This document shows positions 41,076 through 51,262 of a DNA stretch of 64,000 nucleotides, in pieces (the stretch's first letter is position 1; the number at the start of each line of letters is the position of its first letter). The stretch comes from SAR86 cluster bacterium AG-422-O05 (GTDB taxonomy: Bacteria > Pseudomonadota > Gammaproteobacteria > Magnimaribacterales > D2472). The stretch lies in NCBI GenBank assembly GCA_003213495.1, contig QCMW01000001.1:496001-560000 (forward strand). The letters run 5' to 3'. The notes under the pieces are model-generated. The model was given only the letters and a program-made list of their open reading frames with translations, was not told where the DNA came from and searched no databases. A program made the translations under genes and the position numbers.

Positions 41076-41933
41076 TTATTTTAGTAGAATAATTTCAAGT
41101 ATAAATCCAAGAACAACAATAATGCCCACTAGGTTATTAATTTTAAATGCATCCAGGAATTTAGATTCACTTATTAACTTTTTTTGGTAAATAAAAACTA
41201 ATAAAAGCAAAATAATAACCAATAAGAATATATAAGAAAATTTATTTAATATTGCTATTAATATTAAGGAAGCATAAAAAAATAGATGTAAGATTCTCGC
41301 ATATTTAATTGCATTTTCTCCCCACATGATAGCTGTAGAATTAATATTAATTTTTAAATCGTCCTCTTTATCTTCAAGCGCGTAATATGTATCAAAACTT
41401 ATAATCCAAGCAACGATACCTGTATATAAAAGCATTAGAGAAACAGTGAAATCATTAGATTGAAGTGAGTAAGCAATTAATGAACCTGAGCCAAATGTAA
41501 TTCCTAAAATAAATTGGGGTGCCGGAATGAATCTTTTGGAAAGTGGGTATAGCACTATTAATGATGCAAAGAATATCGATATCTTGATCGTCAGTGTATT
41601 AGTAAGTACTAAAAGACAAATAGAGAGCAAACCCAAAACAAAGAAGAATATCCATGCCTCGAAGATATTCAATGCGCCAGTAGCAAGAGGTCTTCCTGCA
41701 GTTCTTTGGACAAGCCTATCTATCTTAGAGTCACTTATATCGTTAATAACACATCCACAAGAACGCACCAGCAAAGAACCAAGTATGACAATTGATATAT
41801 TCTTTAGACTAATATTTGAATTTAAGCCAGCTAAAAAAAGTCCTAAGAGCGATGGCCACAAAAGAAGATATATACCAATTGGTTTATCGATTCTAGCTAA
41901 CTCTATGTAAGCTTTAAGTTTTTTCATGGGCAT
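41076..41933 (-). CDS. ubiA: 4-hydroxybenzoate polyprenyltransferase
   Basis: A 285-residue integral-membrane prenyltransferase that attaches the polyprenyl tail to 4-hydroxybenzoate in ubiquinone synthesis. It has about eight or nine hydrophobic segments and the two Asp-rich metal-diphosphate motifs 'NDISDSKID' (near residue 65) and 'YYALEDKEDD' (near residue 188). It starts in a TAATG overlap with ubiC, which makes its substrate from chorismate, giving the standard ubiC-ubiA operon. Confidence 0.95.
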   Translation of the reverse strand: MPMKKLKAYIELARIDKPIGIYLLLWPSLLGLFLAGLNSNISLKNISIVILGSLLVRSCGCVINDISDSKIDRLVQRTAGRPLATGALNIFEAWIFFFVLGLLSICLLVLTNTLTIKISIFFASLIVLYPLSKRFIPAPQFILGITFGSGSLIAYSLQSNDFTVSLMLLYTGIVAWIISFDTYYALEDKEDDLKININSTAIMWGENAIKYARILHLFFYASLILIAILNKFSYIFLLVIILLLLVFIYQKKLISESKFLDAFKINNLVGIIVVLGFILEIILLK

Positions 41934-42451
41934 TAATCTTTAAATTTGATGTGTTCTATGAGAAATACTTCCATAACAGAAAAGGGCAGTTTATTTACAA
42001 GGTATTTTGTTTTTCTGCCCCAATAATGTTTGAGAAACTCTCCACGAAATGATGAATAGAAGACCTCCTTTTTTTTAAAAACATCTTTTTCAAACAGAAT
42101 ATCACCTAGTGGTTTATTTCCAAGTTCACCTAGTGATGAAAGCCCCTCTTTAATTGTTTTCAAAGGAATGCATGATCGTGCCCATACTTTTGGTTTATTA
42201 TTTTCACGCAGAAATACTTCTCTTACTTTTATTCTCCCACCTATATTATCTAAAAAACTTTTCTCATCATCACGAACAAAATCAACCTTATCTTTTACAA
42301 GTTCTAACTCAAAATCTCCATTGGATTTAATTCGTTCTGTAATTGGACCTTTTTCTAAAAGCCAAGATTTAATTTCTTTATCTTCTTTATCACAAAGCAA
42401 AAAATTCATTTCTTCAAATGAAATCCATTCTCTTGTATGCATTAGGTTCAT
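41933..42451 (-). CDS. ubiC: Chorismate--pyruvate lyase
   Basis: A 172-residue enzyme that converts chorismate to 4-hydroxybenzoate and pyruvate. It has 'EWISFEEMNFLL' near the N-terminus, 'VREVFLREN' near residue 75, 'WARSCIPL' near residue 89 and 'GNKPLGDILFE' near residue 112, a pattern typical of UbiC. Its last base overlaps the ubiA start. It is divergent from the rubredoxin gene across 68 bases. Confidence 0.9.
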   Translation of the reverse strand: MNLMHTREWISFEEMNFLLCDKEDKEIKSWLLEKGPITERIKSNGDFELELVKDKVDFVRDDEKSFLDNIGGRIKVREVFLRENNKPKVWARSCIPLKTIKEGLSSLGELGNKPLGDILFEKDVFKKKEVFYSSFRGEFLKHYWGRKTKYLVNKLPFSVMEVFLIEHIKFKD

Positions 42452-42519
42452 TAATATTACTAAATAAATCTGATATTATAGCTCGTTGCTATTAATCTAA
42501 TTGTTAAATTTTAAGATAT

Positions 42520-42693
42520 ATGAAATATAAAAAATGGGAATGTATAGTTTGTGGCTTGATATATGATGAGGAGCTTGGATGGCCAGAGGATGGTATTGAG
42601 CCTGGAACTGCTTGGGAAGATGTTCCTGAAGATTGGTTATGTCCAGAATGTGGTGTAGGCAAAGAGGATTTTGATATGATAGAGATCACATGA
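42520..42693 (+). CDS. Rubredoxin
   Basis: A 57-residue protein missing from the ORF track because it is short. Translation gives '[20 protein letters not shown]' at the start, with the two rubredoxin metal-binding pairs 'CIVCG' and 'CPECG' and the '[12 protein letters not shown]' signature. Four cysteines bind one Fe as an electron carrier. It stops in an ATGA overlap with the symporter gene. Its partner may be an alkane hydroxylase or reductase encoded elsewhere. Confidence 0.95.
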   Translation: MKYKKWECIVCGLIYDEELGWPEDGIEPGTAWEDVPEDWLCPECGVGKEDFDMIEIT

Positions 42694-43946
42694 GTCAGCT
42701 AGATCCTCCAAAGAACTTAACTAAAAATGTTTTAGTTGGAATGTTGGCGGGTGTATTCATAGCCTCTCTTTGTTTTTATTTTCAAGACTTTATATCTGAA
42801 TCAGTTTTTTTAGGCATCGAAAAATATCTATTTAATCTTGGTGGCCAAATATTTAAAAACTTATTGTTATTAATAGTAGTTCCTCTCGTGTTCTTTTCTT
42901 TAGTATCAGGCATATCTTCTTTATCAAATATGGTAAAGCTAGGATCAATTGCTTCAAAAACTGTGTTGCTTTATTTATTGACTACCGCTTTTGCAGTCAT
43001 GATAGCTATCTTTTTTGGATGGGTTTTTAATATTTCTGGTTACGAAGGTGAAGTTGCATCATTCAATGCACCTGCTGGTGAAGCCAGTTTATACGACACC
43101 GTGTTAAGAGTTTTCCCTAATAATATTTTTGGGGCATTTGTTGAAAATAATATGTTAGGAATAGTTTTTATAAGCATATTATTTGGCATCGCTTTAAATC
43201 TTACTGACAATCTTACCGATAATCTATCTAAAAATTTTGAAAGATTAAACATAGTTTTTATGAAAATAGTTTTAATCATAATGAGTTTTGCACCCATTGG
43301 GGTTTTTTGCTTGATGGGCAGTTATGTAATGGATCATGGTTTGAATATATTCGGAGATTTAATTCAATATGTCCTTATATTAATTTTTGTCTTACTGTTC
43401 CATTTATTTTTTACATACTCATTAGTATTAAAATTATTTGCTAATTTAAATCCAATTATTTTTTTTAAAAAAATGAGAAATGTTGCTTTATTTGCATTTA
43501 CAACATCATCCAGTGCAGCAACCATACCAGTAACTCTTAAGACTGTAACTGATGAGCTCGGAGTTAAAAAAGACGTATCATCATTCGTAATTCCAGTTGG
43601 AGCTACAATAAATATGGATGGGACTGCAATTATGCAGGGGTTAGCAACAATGTTTATTGCAAGTACTGTTGGTGTAGATCTATCTATGATTGAATATATT
43701 CAGATAGTCCTTCTTGCAATGGTGGCTTCAATTGGAGCAGCTGCTGTTCCGTCTGCTGGAACTATTACATTGGCTCTTATTTTGAGCTCCTTAGGACTTC
43801 CTTTGGACGCAATTGGCTTAATTTTGGCAGTTGATAGAATTCTCGACATGATTAGAACTTCAGTAAACGTTTCTGGTGATGCAGCTGTGGCATGTGTAGT
43901 TGCTAATTCAGAAGAACTTTTAGACAAAAACTTATTTAATAAATAA
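42690..43946 (+). CDS. Dicarboxylate/amino acid:cation symporter (DAACS family)
   Basis: A 418-residue membrane transporter of the GltP/DctA/glutamate-aspartate family, with about eight membrane segments. It has the serine-rich re-entrant loop '[13 protein letters not shown]' (near residue 272) and '[14 protein letters not shown]' (near residue 306), which bind substrate and Na+ or H+. The second re-entrant loop '[11 protein letters not shown]' is near residue 350. The substrate is likely glutamate, aspartate or a C4-dicarboxylate. It is translationally coupled to the rubredoxin gene (ATGA). Confidence 0.92.
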   Translation: MSQLDPPKNLTKNVLVGMLAGVFIASLCFYFQDFISESVFLGIEKYLFNLGGQIFKNLLLLIVVPLVFFSLVSGISSLSNMVKLGSIASKTVLLYLLTTAFAVMIAIFFGWVFNISGYEGEVASFNAPAGEASLYDTVLRVFPNNIFGAFVENNMLGIVFISILFGIALNLTDNLTDNLSKNFERLNIVFMKIVLIIMSFAPIGVFCLMGSYVMDHGLNIFGDLIQYVLILIFVLLFHLFFTYSLVLKLFANLNPIIFFKKMRNVALFAFTTSSSAATIPVTLKTVTDELGVKKDVSSFVIPVGATINMDGTAIMQGLATMFIASTVGVDLSMIEYIQIVLLAMVASIGAAAVPSAGTITLALILSSLGLPLDAIGLILAVDRILDMIRTSVNVSGDAAVACVVANSEELLDKNLFNK

Positions 43947-43977
43947 AAAAAATACGCTTTTATTTCAAATAATTTGC

Positions 43978-43983
43978 TAGAAT
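43978..43983 (+). promoter_or_regulatory. Possible -10 element of hppA
   Basis: TAGAAT (5 of 6 matches to TATAAT) in the context TTTGCTAGAATGCG lies 26 bases before the hppA ATG. No convincing -35 element is seen at standard spacing. An AAGGGG ribosome-binding site follows. Confidence 0.35.
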
Positions 43984-44009
43984 GCGTTAATTAAAATAAG
44001 GGGTTCTAT

Positions 44010-45992
44010 ATGGATAATTTAATCATTCCACCAGCACTTGGAATATTGGGTATGGTAATGGCATTTGTTGTTTATAAGCTTGTCATGAGATATCCCGATG
44101 GTGAAGATAAAGTAAAAAAAATAGGTGATCAGATTCATTCTGGAGCACTTGCTTTCATGAAAACAGAGTACAAATATTTATCCATATTTATTGCGGTAAT
44201 AGTATTACTAGCATGGTATGCGTTAGGGCCTTACACCGCAATTTCTATAATTGTAGGAGCTATATGCTCATCTGTAGCTGGTTTTATTGGTATGTATGCA
44301 GCAACTAAGGCAAATGTAAGAACGGCAACTGCAGCACAAAAAGATGGCCCAGCAGCAGCTTTATCAGTCTCATTTTATGGCGGTTCAATAATGGGTCTAT
44401 GTGTTGCATCATTGGGTCTGATAGGTTTAGGCGGCCTATATTATTTTTATATACCAGCTGAAATTGATCCTCATAAACTTGAAGGTTTTGCTATGGGAGC
44501 ATCTGTTGTTGCCCTTTTTTCTAGAGTAGGTGGAGGAATTTTTACAAAAAGTGCAGATGTTGGAGCTGATCTTGTTGGTAAGATTGAAGCTGGTATACCT
44601 GAAGATGACCCAAGAAATCCAGGTGTTATAGCAGACAATGTTGGTGATAATGTTGGGGACGTTGCTGGAATGGGATCGGACATATTTGAGTCATATTGTG
44701 GTTCAATGATTGCATCAATAGCTATAGCTTATACTCTAGGCAACCAGGATATGATGATGCTTCCTTTAGCCTTAGCAGCAACTGGCTTAATAGCATCAAT
44801 AATTGGAATATTTATAGTTAAACTTCAATCTGCAAAGGCACCTGCAAGTGCTTTGAGATCTGGAACACTTTTAGCGCCAGTAATATTTGTAGCTATGGCT
44901 TATTTCATTATTGATTCCTTTGATGGGGTTGGAATGAATGTATGGTGGTGTGTTATTGCTGGGGCTGTTGGCGGAGTACTAATTGGACTTATAACAGAAT
45001 ACTATACAGGTGGAGGCCCAGTTAAAAAAATTGCTGAATCAGGAGAAACTGGTTCTGCAACAGTGATGATTTCAGGATTATCAGTTGGAATGCAATCAGT
45101 TGTAATACCTATTGTTATTTTAGCCGGCATTATTCTTACCTCGACTCAATTATCAGGTATTTATGGTGTTGGAATCGCAGCTGTTGGCATGCTCGCTACT
45201 GTTGGGATAACAATGGCTATTGATGCATATGGACCGGTCGCTGATAATGCTGGTGGCATCGCTGAAATGTCAGGCATGGGTGAGGAAGTTAGAGAAATTA
45301 CCGACTCTCTTGATGAATTAGGAAATACTACTGCTGCAATTGGGAAAGGTTTTGCAATTGGAGCTGCAGCCTTAGCTGCCCTAGCAATAATTTCAGCTTT
45401 TTCAGCCGTGGTCGGTGTGGCAAATCCTGAATTTTCATTAGCACTTACTGAACCGATTGTCCTAGTTGGAATGTTTGTTGGAGTTTGTATACCTTTTTTA
45501 GTTTCTTCAATAACTATGACAGCTGTGGGAGATGCTGCTTTTGAAATGATTAATGAAATAAGAAGACAATTTAAAGAGATAATCGGTCTAATGGAAGGGA
45601 CTGCAGAACCTGATTCAGAAAAATGTGTTGAGATTGCTACTAAAGCAGCTTTAAAAAAAATGATGTTACCTGGAGTGATAGCAGTATCAATGCCAGCTAT
45701 TGTTGGCTTTGGTCTTGGTGCGCAAGCTTTAGGAGGCATGTTAGCTGGAGGACTACTTGGCTGCGTTTCACTTGCACTCATGATGGCCAATGCTGGCGGT
45801 GCTTGGGATAATGCAAAGAAATATGTTGAAAAAGGTAATTTGGGAGGAAAGGGTTCTGATACTCATGCAGCCGCCGTGGTAGGAGACACAGTTGGAGATC
45901 CATTTAAGGACACCTCTGGACCGTCGATGAACATACTTATTAACGTGATGGCTATTGTTAGTTTAGTTATAGCTCCTCTTTTGAGCATTTAA
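44010..45992 (+). CDS. hppA: Membrane-bound ion-translocating pyrophosphatase
   Basis: A 660-residue, about 16-helix integral-membrane pyrophosphatase that pumps H+ or Na+ using PPi. The catalytic signature '[20 protein letters not shown]' with '[16 protein letters not shown]' is present near residues 178-225, and the C-terminal '[14 protein letters not shown]' is near residue 630. In '[12 protein letters not shown]' (near residue 440) the residue distinguishing the groups is Ala, not Lys, as in the K+-dependent class, which includes Na+-pumping enzymes. Its terminator (46006-46038) closes the transcript. Confidence 0.95.
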   Translation: MDNLIIPPALGILGMVMAFVVYKLVMRYPDGEDKVKKIGDQIHSGALAFMKTEYKYLSIFIAVIVLLAWYALGPYTAISIIVGAICSSVAGFIGMYAATKANVRTATAAQKDGPAAALSVSFYGGSIMGLCVASLGLIGLGGLYYFYIPAEIDPHKLEGFAMGASVVALFSRVGGGIFTKSADVGADLVGKIEAGIPEDDPRNPGVIADNVGDNVGDVAGMGSDIFESYCGSMIASIAIAYTLGNQDMMMLPLALAATGLIASIIGIFIVKLQSAKAPASALRSGTLLAPVIFVAMAYFIIDSFDGVGMNVWWCVIAGAVGGVLIGLITEYYTGGGPVKKIAESGETGSATVMISGLSVGMQSVVIPIVILAGIILTSTQLSGIYGVGIAAVGMLATVGITMAIDAYGPVADNAGGIAEMSGMGEEVREITDSLDELGNTTAAIGKGFAIGAAALAALAIISAFSAVVGVANPEFSLALTEPIVLVGMFVGVCIPFLVSSITMTAVGDAAFEMINEIRRQFKEIIGLMEGTAEPDSEKCVEIATKAALKKMMLPGVIAVSMPAIVGFGLGAQALGGMLAGGLLGCVSLALMMANAGGAWDNAKKYVEKGNLGGKGSDTHAAAVVGDTVGDPFKDTSGPSMNILINVMAIVSLVIAPLLSI

Positions 45993-46005
45993 TAAAGGAA
46001 TTCAT

Positions 46006-46038
46006 AAAAATCCAGGGTTGTATCCCTGGATTTTTTTT
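46006..46038 (+). terminator. Intrinsic terminator after hppA
   Basis: AAAATCCAGGG, a 6-base loop (TTGTAT) and CCCTGGATTTT form an 11-bp stem that runs into eight T residues. It lies 14 bases after the hppA stop. This is the clearest intrinsic terminator in the window. Confidence 0.93.
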
Positions 46039-46055
46039 GGCTACACTTAAAAAGG

Positions 46056-46784
46056 ATGAAAAAAAATATTTTAATAATTGGATATGGAAATATTGCAAGC
46101 AGATTGCATGCAATCTTATGCAAAGATAGTTATAAGATATATGGAATTTCGAGAAGTAAAAAAAGAGGATTAAAAAATTTTATTAAATGGGACTGGTTAT
46201 CGAAAGATCTTCCAAATATTCAATGCGATAATTTTGATAGCATTATTTTTATTCCTAAACCCACCAATAGTTATCAAGCAGGATATCAAGAGGGATTTCT
46301 TAAATCCTCTGAAAATACTTTTAATTTTTTAGAGGCATCAGAAAAAATTTTTTATAAAAAATTTATTACTATTTCTTCAACTGGCGCATATGGCCTTACA
46401 ACAAGACAAGAATCATATTTAGATGAATCTTCAAATATAGTCCCTATGTTTACAGAAGAAAATCCATATCCTGGAGATGAAGTTGATTTAGGACAATACA
46501 TTATTCGAAAATATGAGCAAAATCAGATGCGAAGGTATAGAAATAAATTAATCATTTTAAGACTTTCAGGTTTGTATACTTCCAAACCAATTTCAAAAAA
46601 TCATTTACACAGAGACACTGCTGCAAAGATAATAAAATTTTTTATTGAAAATGATTTCGACTTTTCCTCTCCTGAAATTTTCAATTGTACAGAGGATGCA
46701 AGTCTATTTGTTGGAGAAAAAAAATCATCATATGGAAATATATCTAATGAAAAAATAAAAAAACTTGGCTTTATTTTTGATTGA
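46056..46784 (+). CDS. NAD-dependent epimerase/dehydratase-like protein (YeeZ-like)
   Basis: A 242-residue Rossmann-fold protein. It has 'NILIIGYGNIASRL' (residues 4-17), 'TISSTGAYG' near residue 110, and 'YEQNQMRRYRNKLIILRLSGLY' near residue 154, where the Rossmann-epimerase pattern resembles YeeZ-type proteins. A classical Tyr-x-x-x-Lys pair is not obvious. The substrate is unknown; a nucleotide-sugar link is only family-level. It lies just after the hppA terminator and before yicC, so it probably has its own promoter. Confidence 0.75.
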   Translation: MKKNILIIGYGNIASRLHAILCKDSYKIYGISRSKKRGLKNFIKWDWLSKDLPNIQCDNFDSIIFIPKPTNSYQAGYQEGFLKSSENTFNFLEASEKIFYKKFITISSTGAYGLTTRQESYLDESSNIVPMFTEENPYPGDEVDLGQYIIRKYEQNQMRRYRNKLIILRLSGLYTSKPISKNHLHRDTAAKIIKFFIENDFDFSSPEIFNCTEDASLFVGEKKSSYGNISNEKIKKLGFIFD

Positions 46785-46825
46785 TATCACTAGAACTTAT
46801 ACCATTTGCAAAATACAATGATTGA

Positions 46826-47674
46826 ATGATTAGAAGTATGACAGGCTTCGGCTTATCAAAGTCATTAAAAAAAGATTCCGAAGTATTTATTGAAATCAAA
46901 GGAGTTAATCACAGGTTTTTAGAAGTTTCTATTAAACCAAATGATCTGGGTAATGAGTTAGATCAATATATAAGAAACTCTATTACAAAATCTGTAAATC
47001 GTGGAAAGGTCGATGTAAGAGTAAAATTAAAATCAGCCGCTCAAACGAATTATGTAATCGATGCCCTTTTGATTAAAAAACTCGAGAACACATTGAAAAA
47101 AAACACTTCTCTTAAGAATAAAATTAGCTTTAGTGATATCAAAGATGTTCCAGGAATATTTAATGCTGAGGTTACACATAAATTAAACATCAGTACAGTT
47201 AAACAGGAGTTTAACAACGCACTTAAAGATTTTTTAGATTCAAGATCAAAAGAAGGCATCAAGATAAAAAAGACCCTTAAAAAAAAGATATTAAAATCTG
47301 AGAGCCTTATAAAAAATATATCGAATAGTTGTAATAAAAACTTAGAAAAGCGTATGAGCTTATTTAAATCAAAAGTATCAAAATTTACTCAAGGCTATGA
47401 TGAATCAAGAATTAATCAAGAGATTACTCTTCTAGCTTTAAAACAAGATGTTTCTGAAGAGTTAGACCGCATTCTTTTTCATGTAAATTCTTTAAAAAAA
47501 GAAATTAATAAAAAAGACTGTAGCGGTAAAAAAATAGATTTCATTCTTCAAGAATTTTTTAGAGAAGCTAACACACTCACTGTGAAGCTTGATAATCCTT
47601 CAATGATGAATAAAGCTATTGATGTAAAGATTTTAATTGAAGAAATGAGAGAACAAACTCAAAATGTTGAATAA
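46826..47674 (+). CDS. yicC: YicC family endoribonuclease-like protein
   Basis: A 282-residue YicC/YloC-family protein with the N-terminal 'MIRSMTGFG' and 'EIKGVNHRFLEVSIK' and the C-terminal 'KIDFILQEFFREANTL' and 'VKILIEEMREQ' segments. Members have been reported as endoribonucleases. It is directly upstream of gmk with 4-11 bases of overlap or gap depending on the gmk start, the widespread yicC-gmk order. Confidence 0.92.
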   Translation: MIRSMTGFGLSKSLKKDSEVFIEIKGVNHRFLEVSIKPNDLGNELDQYIRNSITKSVNRGKVDVRVKLKSAAQTNYVIDALLIKKLENTLKKNTSLKNKISFSDIKDVPGIFNAEVTHKLNISTVKQEFNNALKDFLDSRSKEGIKIKKTLKKKILKSESLIKNISNSCNKNLEKRMSLFKSKVSKFTQGYDESRINQEITLLALKQDVSEELDRILFHVNSLKKEINKKDCSGKKIDFILQEFFREANTLTVKLDNPSMMNKAIDVKILIEEMREQTQNVE

Positions 47675-47678
47675 TGAT

Positions 47679-48284
47679 ATGAAACAATTAATAATTTTTG
47701 CTGCTCCATCTGGTTCAGGAAAATCATCCTTAATAAATAAGATTATTGAACAAGGTGATAACAAGGTTCAGTTATCTGTTTCTGCAACAACTAGACCCGC
47801 CAGAAAGGGTGAAATTAATGGCAAGGATTATTTTTTTATATCCAAAGAAGAATTTGTTAACTTGCAAAAAGAAAATGCCTTTATAGAAAGTGCAGAAGTT
47901 CATGGCTATATGTATGGCACCTTAAAATCTTATGTAAATGAAAAAATTAATGAGGGAGTTCAGGTGATTTTAGATATTGATGTTCAGGGATTTAATCAAA
48001 TCAGAAATTCATTGCAAAATTATGTTTCTATTTTTATCATTCCACCATCTTTCGAGGAATTAAAGGAAAGACTTTTCACAAGAGGTCTTGATTCTAAAGA
48101 GGTCATCGAGAATAGATTAATTAATGCAAAAAAAGAGCTAGAATACGCAAGTTCATTTGATTATGTGGTGTTAAATGATGACTTTAATGAGGCGTTTGAG
48201 CAAATTTCTTCTATAATATTTGGTAGAAAGGTTATAGATAACAAACATGCCAATCTGAATAAATTACAAGATTTATTGGATTAA
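47679..48284 (+). CDS. gmk: Guanylate kinase
   Basis: A 201-residue enzyme that phosphorylates GMP to GDP. It has the P-loop 'APSGSGKSS' (near residue 10), 'SATTRPARKGEINGKDYFF' (near residue 37, GMP-binding) and 'VILDIDVQG' (near residue 93). The track starts at 47664; I prefer the internal ATG at 47679 ('MKQLIIFAAPSG'), which gives the usual short N-terminus. Neither start has a strong ribosome-binding site. It leads into rpoZ and spoT, the common gmk-rpoZ-spoT block that ties guanine-nucleotide supply to ppGpp synthesis. Confidence 0.93.
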   Translation: MKQLIIFAAPSGSGKSSLINKIIEQGDNKVQLSVSATTRPARKGEINGKDYFFISKEEFVNLQKENAFIESAEVHGYMYGTLKSYVNEKINEGVQVILDIDVQGFNQIRNSLQNYVSIFIIPPSFEELKERLFTRGLDSKEVIENRLINAKKELEYASSFDYVVLNDDFNEAFEQISSIIFGRKVIDNKHANLNKLQDLLD

Positions 48285-48326
48285 TAGGACAATTGGAATA
48301 GAATACACCTCCCAGGAGATAACAAA

Positions 48327-48599
48327 ATGGCAAGAATTACAGTAGAAGATTGTTTAGAAAAAATACCAAGTAGGTTTGATCTTATTATTATGGCATCAAA
48401 AAGAGCTAGGCAACTCTCTACAACAAGTAGAGAGCCATTAGTAGAGTGGGACAACGATAAGCCAACAATAGTAGCACTAAGAGAAATTGAAGAGGGTTTA
48501 CTTGATAATGAAACTCTTAAAGAATGGCTCGATCAAGATATTCTGAGTAATGAATTTAGTGCAGAACCAATTAATCAAGAAGGTGAAAATATAGGATAA
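48327..48599 (+). CDS. rpoZ: RNA polymerase omega subunit
   Basis: A 90-residue omega subunit beginning '[20 protein letters not shown]' with 'ASKRARQL' near residue 25, both omega signatures. It helps assemble RNA polymerase and forms part of the ppGpp binding site in proteobacteria. A strong AGGAG ribosome-binding site lies before the ATG. It is followed by spoT after 19 bases. Confidence 0.96.
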   Translation: MARITVEDCLEKIPSRFDLIIMASKRARQLSTTSREPLVEWDNDKPTIVALREIEEGLLDNETLKEWLDQDILSNEFSAEPINQEGENIG

Positions 48600-48618
48600 A
48601 TGATTATGGGGGACTATC

Positions 48619-50802
48619 TTGAGTGAACATGCACTCCCAAGTATTCTAATTAATGATTTTTCTGAAAATGATATCTTAAGACTTCCTCCTGATTTTTATA
48701 AAAAAGCATCATCATATTTAAATAAATCAGACATCAAAAAAATACAAAAAGCCTATACTTTGGCTTTTTACGCGCATGAGGGTCAATTAAGAAGAGATGG
48801 CTCAAAATATATAACACATCCTGTAGCAGTCTCGAACATTCTCTTAGATCTAAAGATGGATCCAGATTCAATATGTGCAGCATTAATGCATGATGTACTT
48901 GAAGACTGTGATGTAAATAAGAATAATTTAAAAAAACTATTTGGGGATAGTGTTGCTGAAATTGTTGATGGAGTTAGTAAGCTTGGAAAATTAGATATAA
49001 CCAGTAAGAATGATCGAGATGCTAATAACCTTCAAAAGATGATGTTAGCAATGTCGAAAGATGTTAGAGTAGTTTTAGTTAAGATTTGTGATCGTTTGCA
49101 TAATATGAGAACGATTGAACACCTTCCTCGCTCTAAACAAATAAAAAAATCTAAAGAGACAATTGAATTATATGGTCCATTAGCTCTAAGAATTGGAATG
49201 CAGGATATTCGAGCAGAGCTTGAAGATTTAGCTTTTAGATGCATTCATCCTCTGCGAGCTTCAATGCTTGAAAGTGCAATAAAAAAATCCAGTGGCGGAC
49301 GAAAAAGAATTGTTTCAAAGATAAGGAGAGAGCTAAAGCGACATTTAAAATCTAATGGTGTTGAAAATGTAGGAGTAAAAGGTAGAGAAAAAAATATTTA
49401 TAGTATTTATAGAAAAATTAAGTCTAAACATAAACCTTTCTCAGAAATATTAGATGTTTATGGTTTTAGAATTCTTGTAGACTCAATTGATGATTGTTAT
49501 AGATCTCTTGGCATTATTCACAATTACTTCGCTCCAATAGAGAATAGATTTAAAGATTATATTGCTATTCCTAAGAGTAACGGCTACCAAGCATTGCACA
49601 CTAGCTTATTGGCGCTAAATGCATTTCCAATCGAGGTTCAAATTCAAACTAGGAATATGTCAGAAATTGCTAGTTATGGTATTGCTGCACATTGGCAATA
49701 TAAAACTGCAGATGAAGATTCAAATTCTGAATTAAGGGCTACTAAATGGTTATCAGGTCTAATAGATCTTCAAAAAAAATCAAACAATCCAGAAGAATTT
49801 GCTCAATCCATTAAAACAGATTTAGACTCAGATGAAGTATTTTTATTTTCACCAAAAGGAGATGTTTATGCTTTAAGAAGAGGATCAACTCCAATAGACT
49901 TTGCCTACGAAGTCCACACTGATTTAGGGGATACAATCGTAGGCTGTAAAGTCAATCGAAGTGAAGTTCCTTTAAATGTAGAGTTAGAAACCGGACAGAC
50001 TGTAGAAATTATTACATCTAAAAGTGGTTCTGACTTAGATCCATCATGGCTAAATTATGTTGTTACAAGTAAGGCTAGAAGCGCAATCAGATCAAGATTA
50101 AGAAAGCAGAAAGTTTCAGATGCCAGAAAAGCTGGAAAAGTAATGCTAGAAACTGAATTAAAAAGAGGTGGAACTTCTTTAGATGAGTATAGAGGATCAG
50201 CATTAAAGAAGATTTTAGATTCAATAGGCGTTACGTCTTTAAATAAACTTTTAACAGATCTTGGATTAGGTAAAAGAACAGGAAGTATTATTGCTGAGCG
50301 ATTTTATTCTGGACTGCAAATAAGAGAAGGGATTAAAGAGCCTAAACCTGTTCTAATTATTGACAACAAGATTGAAAGCGTGAGGGTAAGGTTTGCTCGT
50401 TGCTGCTTGCCTTGTTATGGAGATAATGTTGTAGCCCATTCAGATACTGAGAGAGGTATGGTTATTCATCATAAAAAATGCAAACAAGTAACTCCTTTTA
50501 TAAAAAAAGATCCCAGATATATGCCAGCAATTTGGGGTGAAAATAAAAAAGATCATTTATATAAAGTTAGGATTGATATCAACACAGAAGATAAGGTGGG
50601 AGTTTTATCGGATGTTTCTTCAGTTTTTGCAAGATCGGGCATTAATATAGGATATGTAAATACAAAAACTATAGATAAAAAATTTGCAGGCTTTGAAATA
50701 CAAATTGAAGTTAAGGACAAACAAGAACTTAGACAAATTATGCAAAAAATTAGAGCTATGAAAATAACAACTAGTTGTAAACGAAATATTAATGAAAAAT
50801 AG
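48619..50802 (+). CDS. spoT: Bifunctional (p)ppGpp synthetase/hydrolase SpoT
   Basis: A 727-residue RelA/SpoT protein with an N-terminal HD hydrolase domain ('AALMHDVLEDCD' near residue 90), a synthetase domain (about residues 240-350, with 'YGFRILVDSIDDCY'), a TGS domain ('FSPKGDVYALRRGSTPIDFA' near residue 415) and a C-terminal ACT domain. The intact HD motif indicates that it can hydrolyse ppGpp. The start is TTG, preceded by a GGGGGA ribosome-binding site. It is the only RelA/SpoT gene in the window; SAR86-like genomes probably rely on one. Confidence 0.93.
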   Translation: MSEHALPSILINDFSENDILRLPPDFYKKASSYLNKSDIKKIQKAYTLAFYAHEGQLRRDGSKYITHPVAVSNILLDLKMDPDSICAALMHDVLEDCDVNKNNLKKLFGDSVAEIVDGVSKLGKLDITSKNDRDANNLQKMMLAMSKDVRVVLVKICDRLHNMRTIEHLPRSKQIKKSKETIELYGPLALRIGMQDIRAELEDLAFRCIHPLRASMLESAIKKSSGGRKRIVSKIRRELKRHLKSNGVENVGVKGREKNIYSIYRKIKSKHKPFSEILDVYGFRILVDSIDDCYRSLGIIHNYFAPIENRFKDYIAIPKSNGYQALHTSLLALNAFPIEVQIQTRNMSEIASYGIAAHWQYKTADEDSNSELRATKWLSGLIDLQKKSNNPEEFAQSIKTDLDSDEVFLFSPKGDVYALRRGSTPIDFAYEVHTDLGDTIVGCKVNRSEVPLNVELETGQTVEIITSKSGSDLDPSWLNYVVTSKARSAIRSRLRKQKVSDARKAGKVMLETELKRGGTSLDEYRGSALKKILDSIGVTSLNKLLTDLGLGKRTGSIIAERFYSGLQIREGIKEPKPVLIIDNKIESVRVRFARCCLPCYGDNVVAHSDTERGMVIHHKKCKQVTPFIKKDPRYMPAIWGENKKDHLYKVRIDINTEDKVGVLSDVSSVFARSGINIGYVNTKTIDKKFAGFEIQIEVKDKQELRQIMQKIRAMKITTSCKRNINEK

Positions 50803-50875
50803 TAAAAAAATTTTATTTTTTTTATGTACAATTCTAGTTATAGTCATTTTAATTTTTTCAATGGAGTCAAAAAAA

Positions 50876-51262
50876 ATGCCTAAAGAAATAATATCTACTA
50901 CAAATGCACCTCAAGCAATTGGGCCATACTCTCAAGCAGTAAAAACTAAAAATTTAATGTTTATTTCAGGTCAAATACCCATGGATCCTATGACAGGAAA
51001 TTTAGTTGAAGGATCAATTGAAGATGAAGCTAATCAAGTTCTCAAAAACCTTAAAAGTATTTGTGAAGCTGCAGGATATAGTTTAGATGACGCTGTTAAA
51101 ATAACAATTTTCTTAACTGATCTTGGAAACTTTGCAGTTGTAAACGATGTCATGAAAGAGCATTTTTCTGAGCCTTATCCTGCAAGAGCAACAGTAGAGG
51201 TTTCGGGTCTTCCGCTTGGTGTGAACGTTGAAATTGAGGCTATTATTTCAATAGATGGCTAA
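50876..51262 (+). CDS. RidA family enamine/imine deaminase
   Basis: The core is a normal RidA protein of about 128 residues beginning 'MPKEIISTTNAPQAIGPYSQ', with 'FISGQIPMDP' and the C-terminal 'YPARATVEVSGLPLGVNVEI' with the active-site Arg. RidA hydrolyses reactive enamines released by PLP enzymes. The track starts at 50792, giving 28 extra N-terminal residues with a hydrophobic stretch. A GGAG ribosome-binding site lies 9 bases before the ATG at 50876, so I prefer the cytosolic start, but the longer membrane-anchored form cannot be excluded. RidA after spoT also occurs in Pseudomonas. Confidence 0.85.
   Translation: MPKEIISTTNAPQAIGPYSQAVKTKNLMFISGQIPMDPMTGNLVEGSIEDEANQVLKNLKSICEAAGYSLDDAVKITIFLTDLGNFAVVNDVMKEHFSEPYPARATVEVSGLPLGVNVEIEAIISIDG

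Noticed and set aside
45161-45790. 209-aa minus-strand ORF, Ala/Pro/Ile-rich
   Set aside because: It is the antisense shadow of the Ala/Gly-rich hppA gene.
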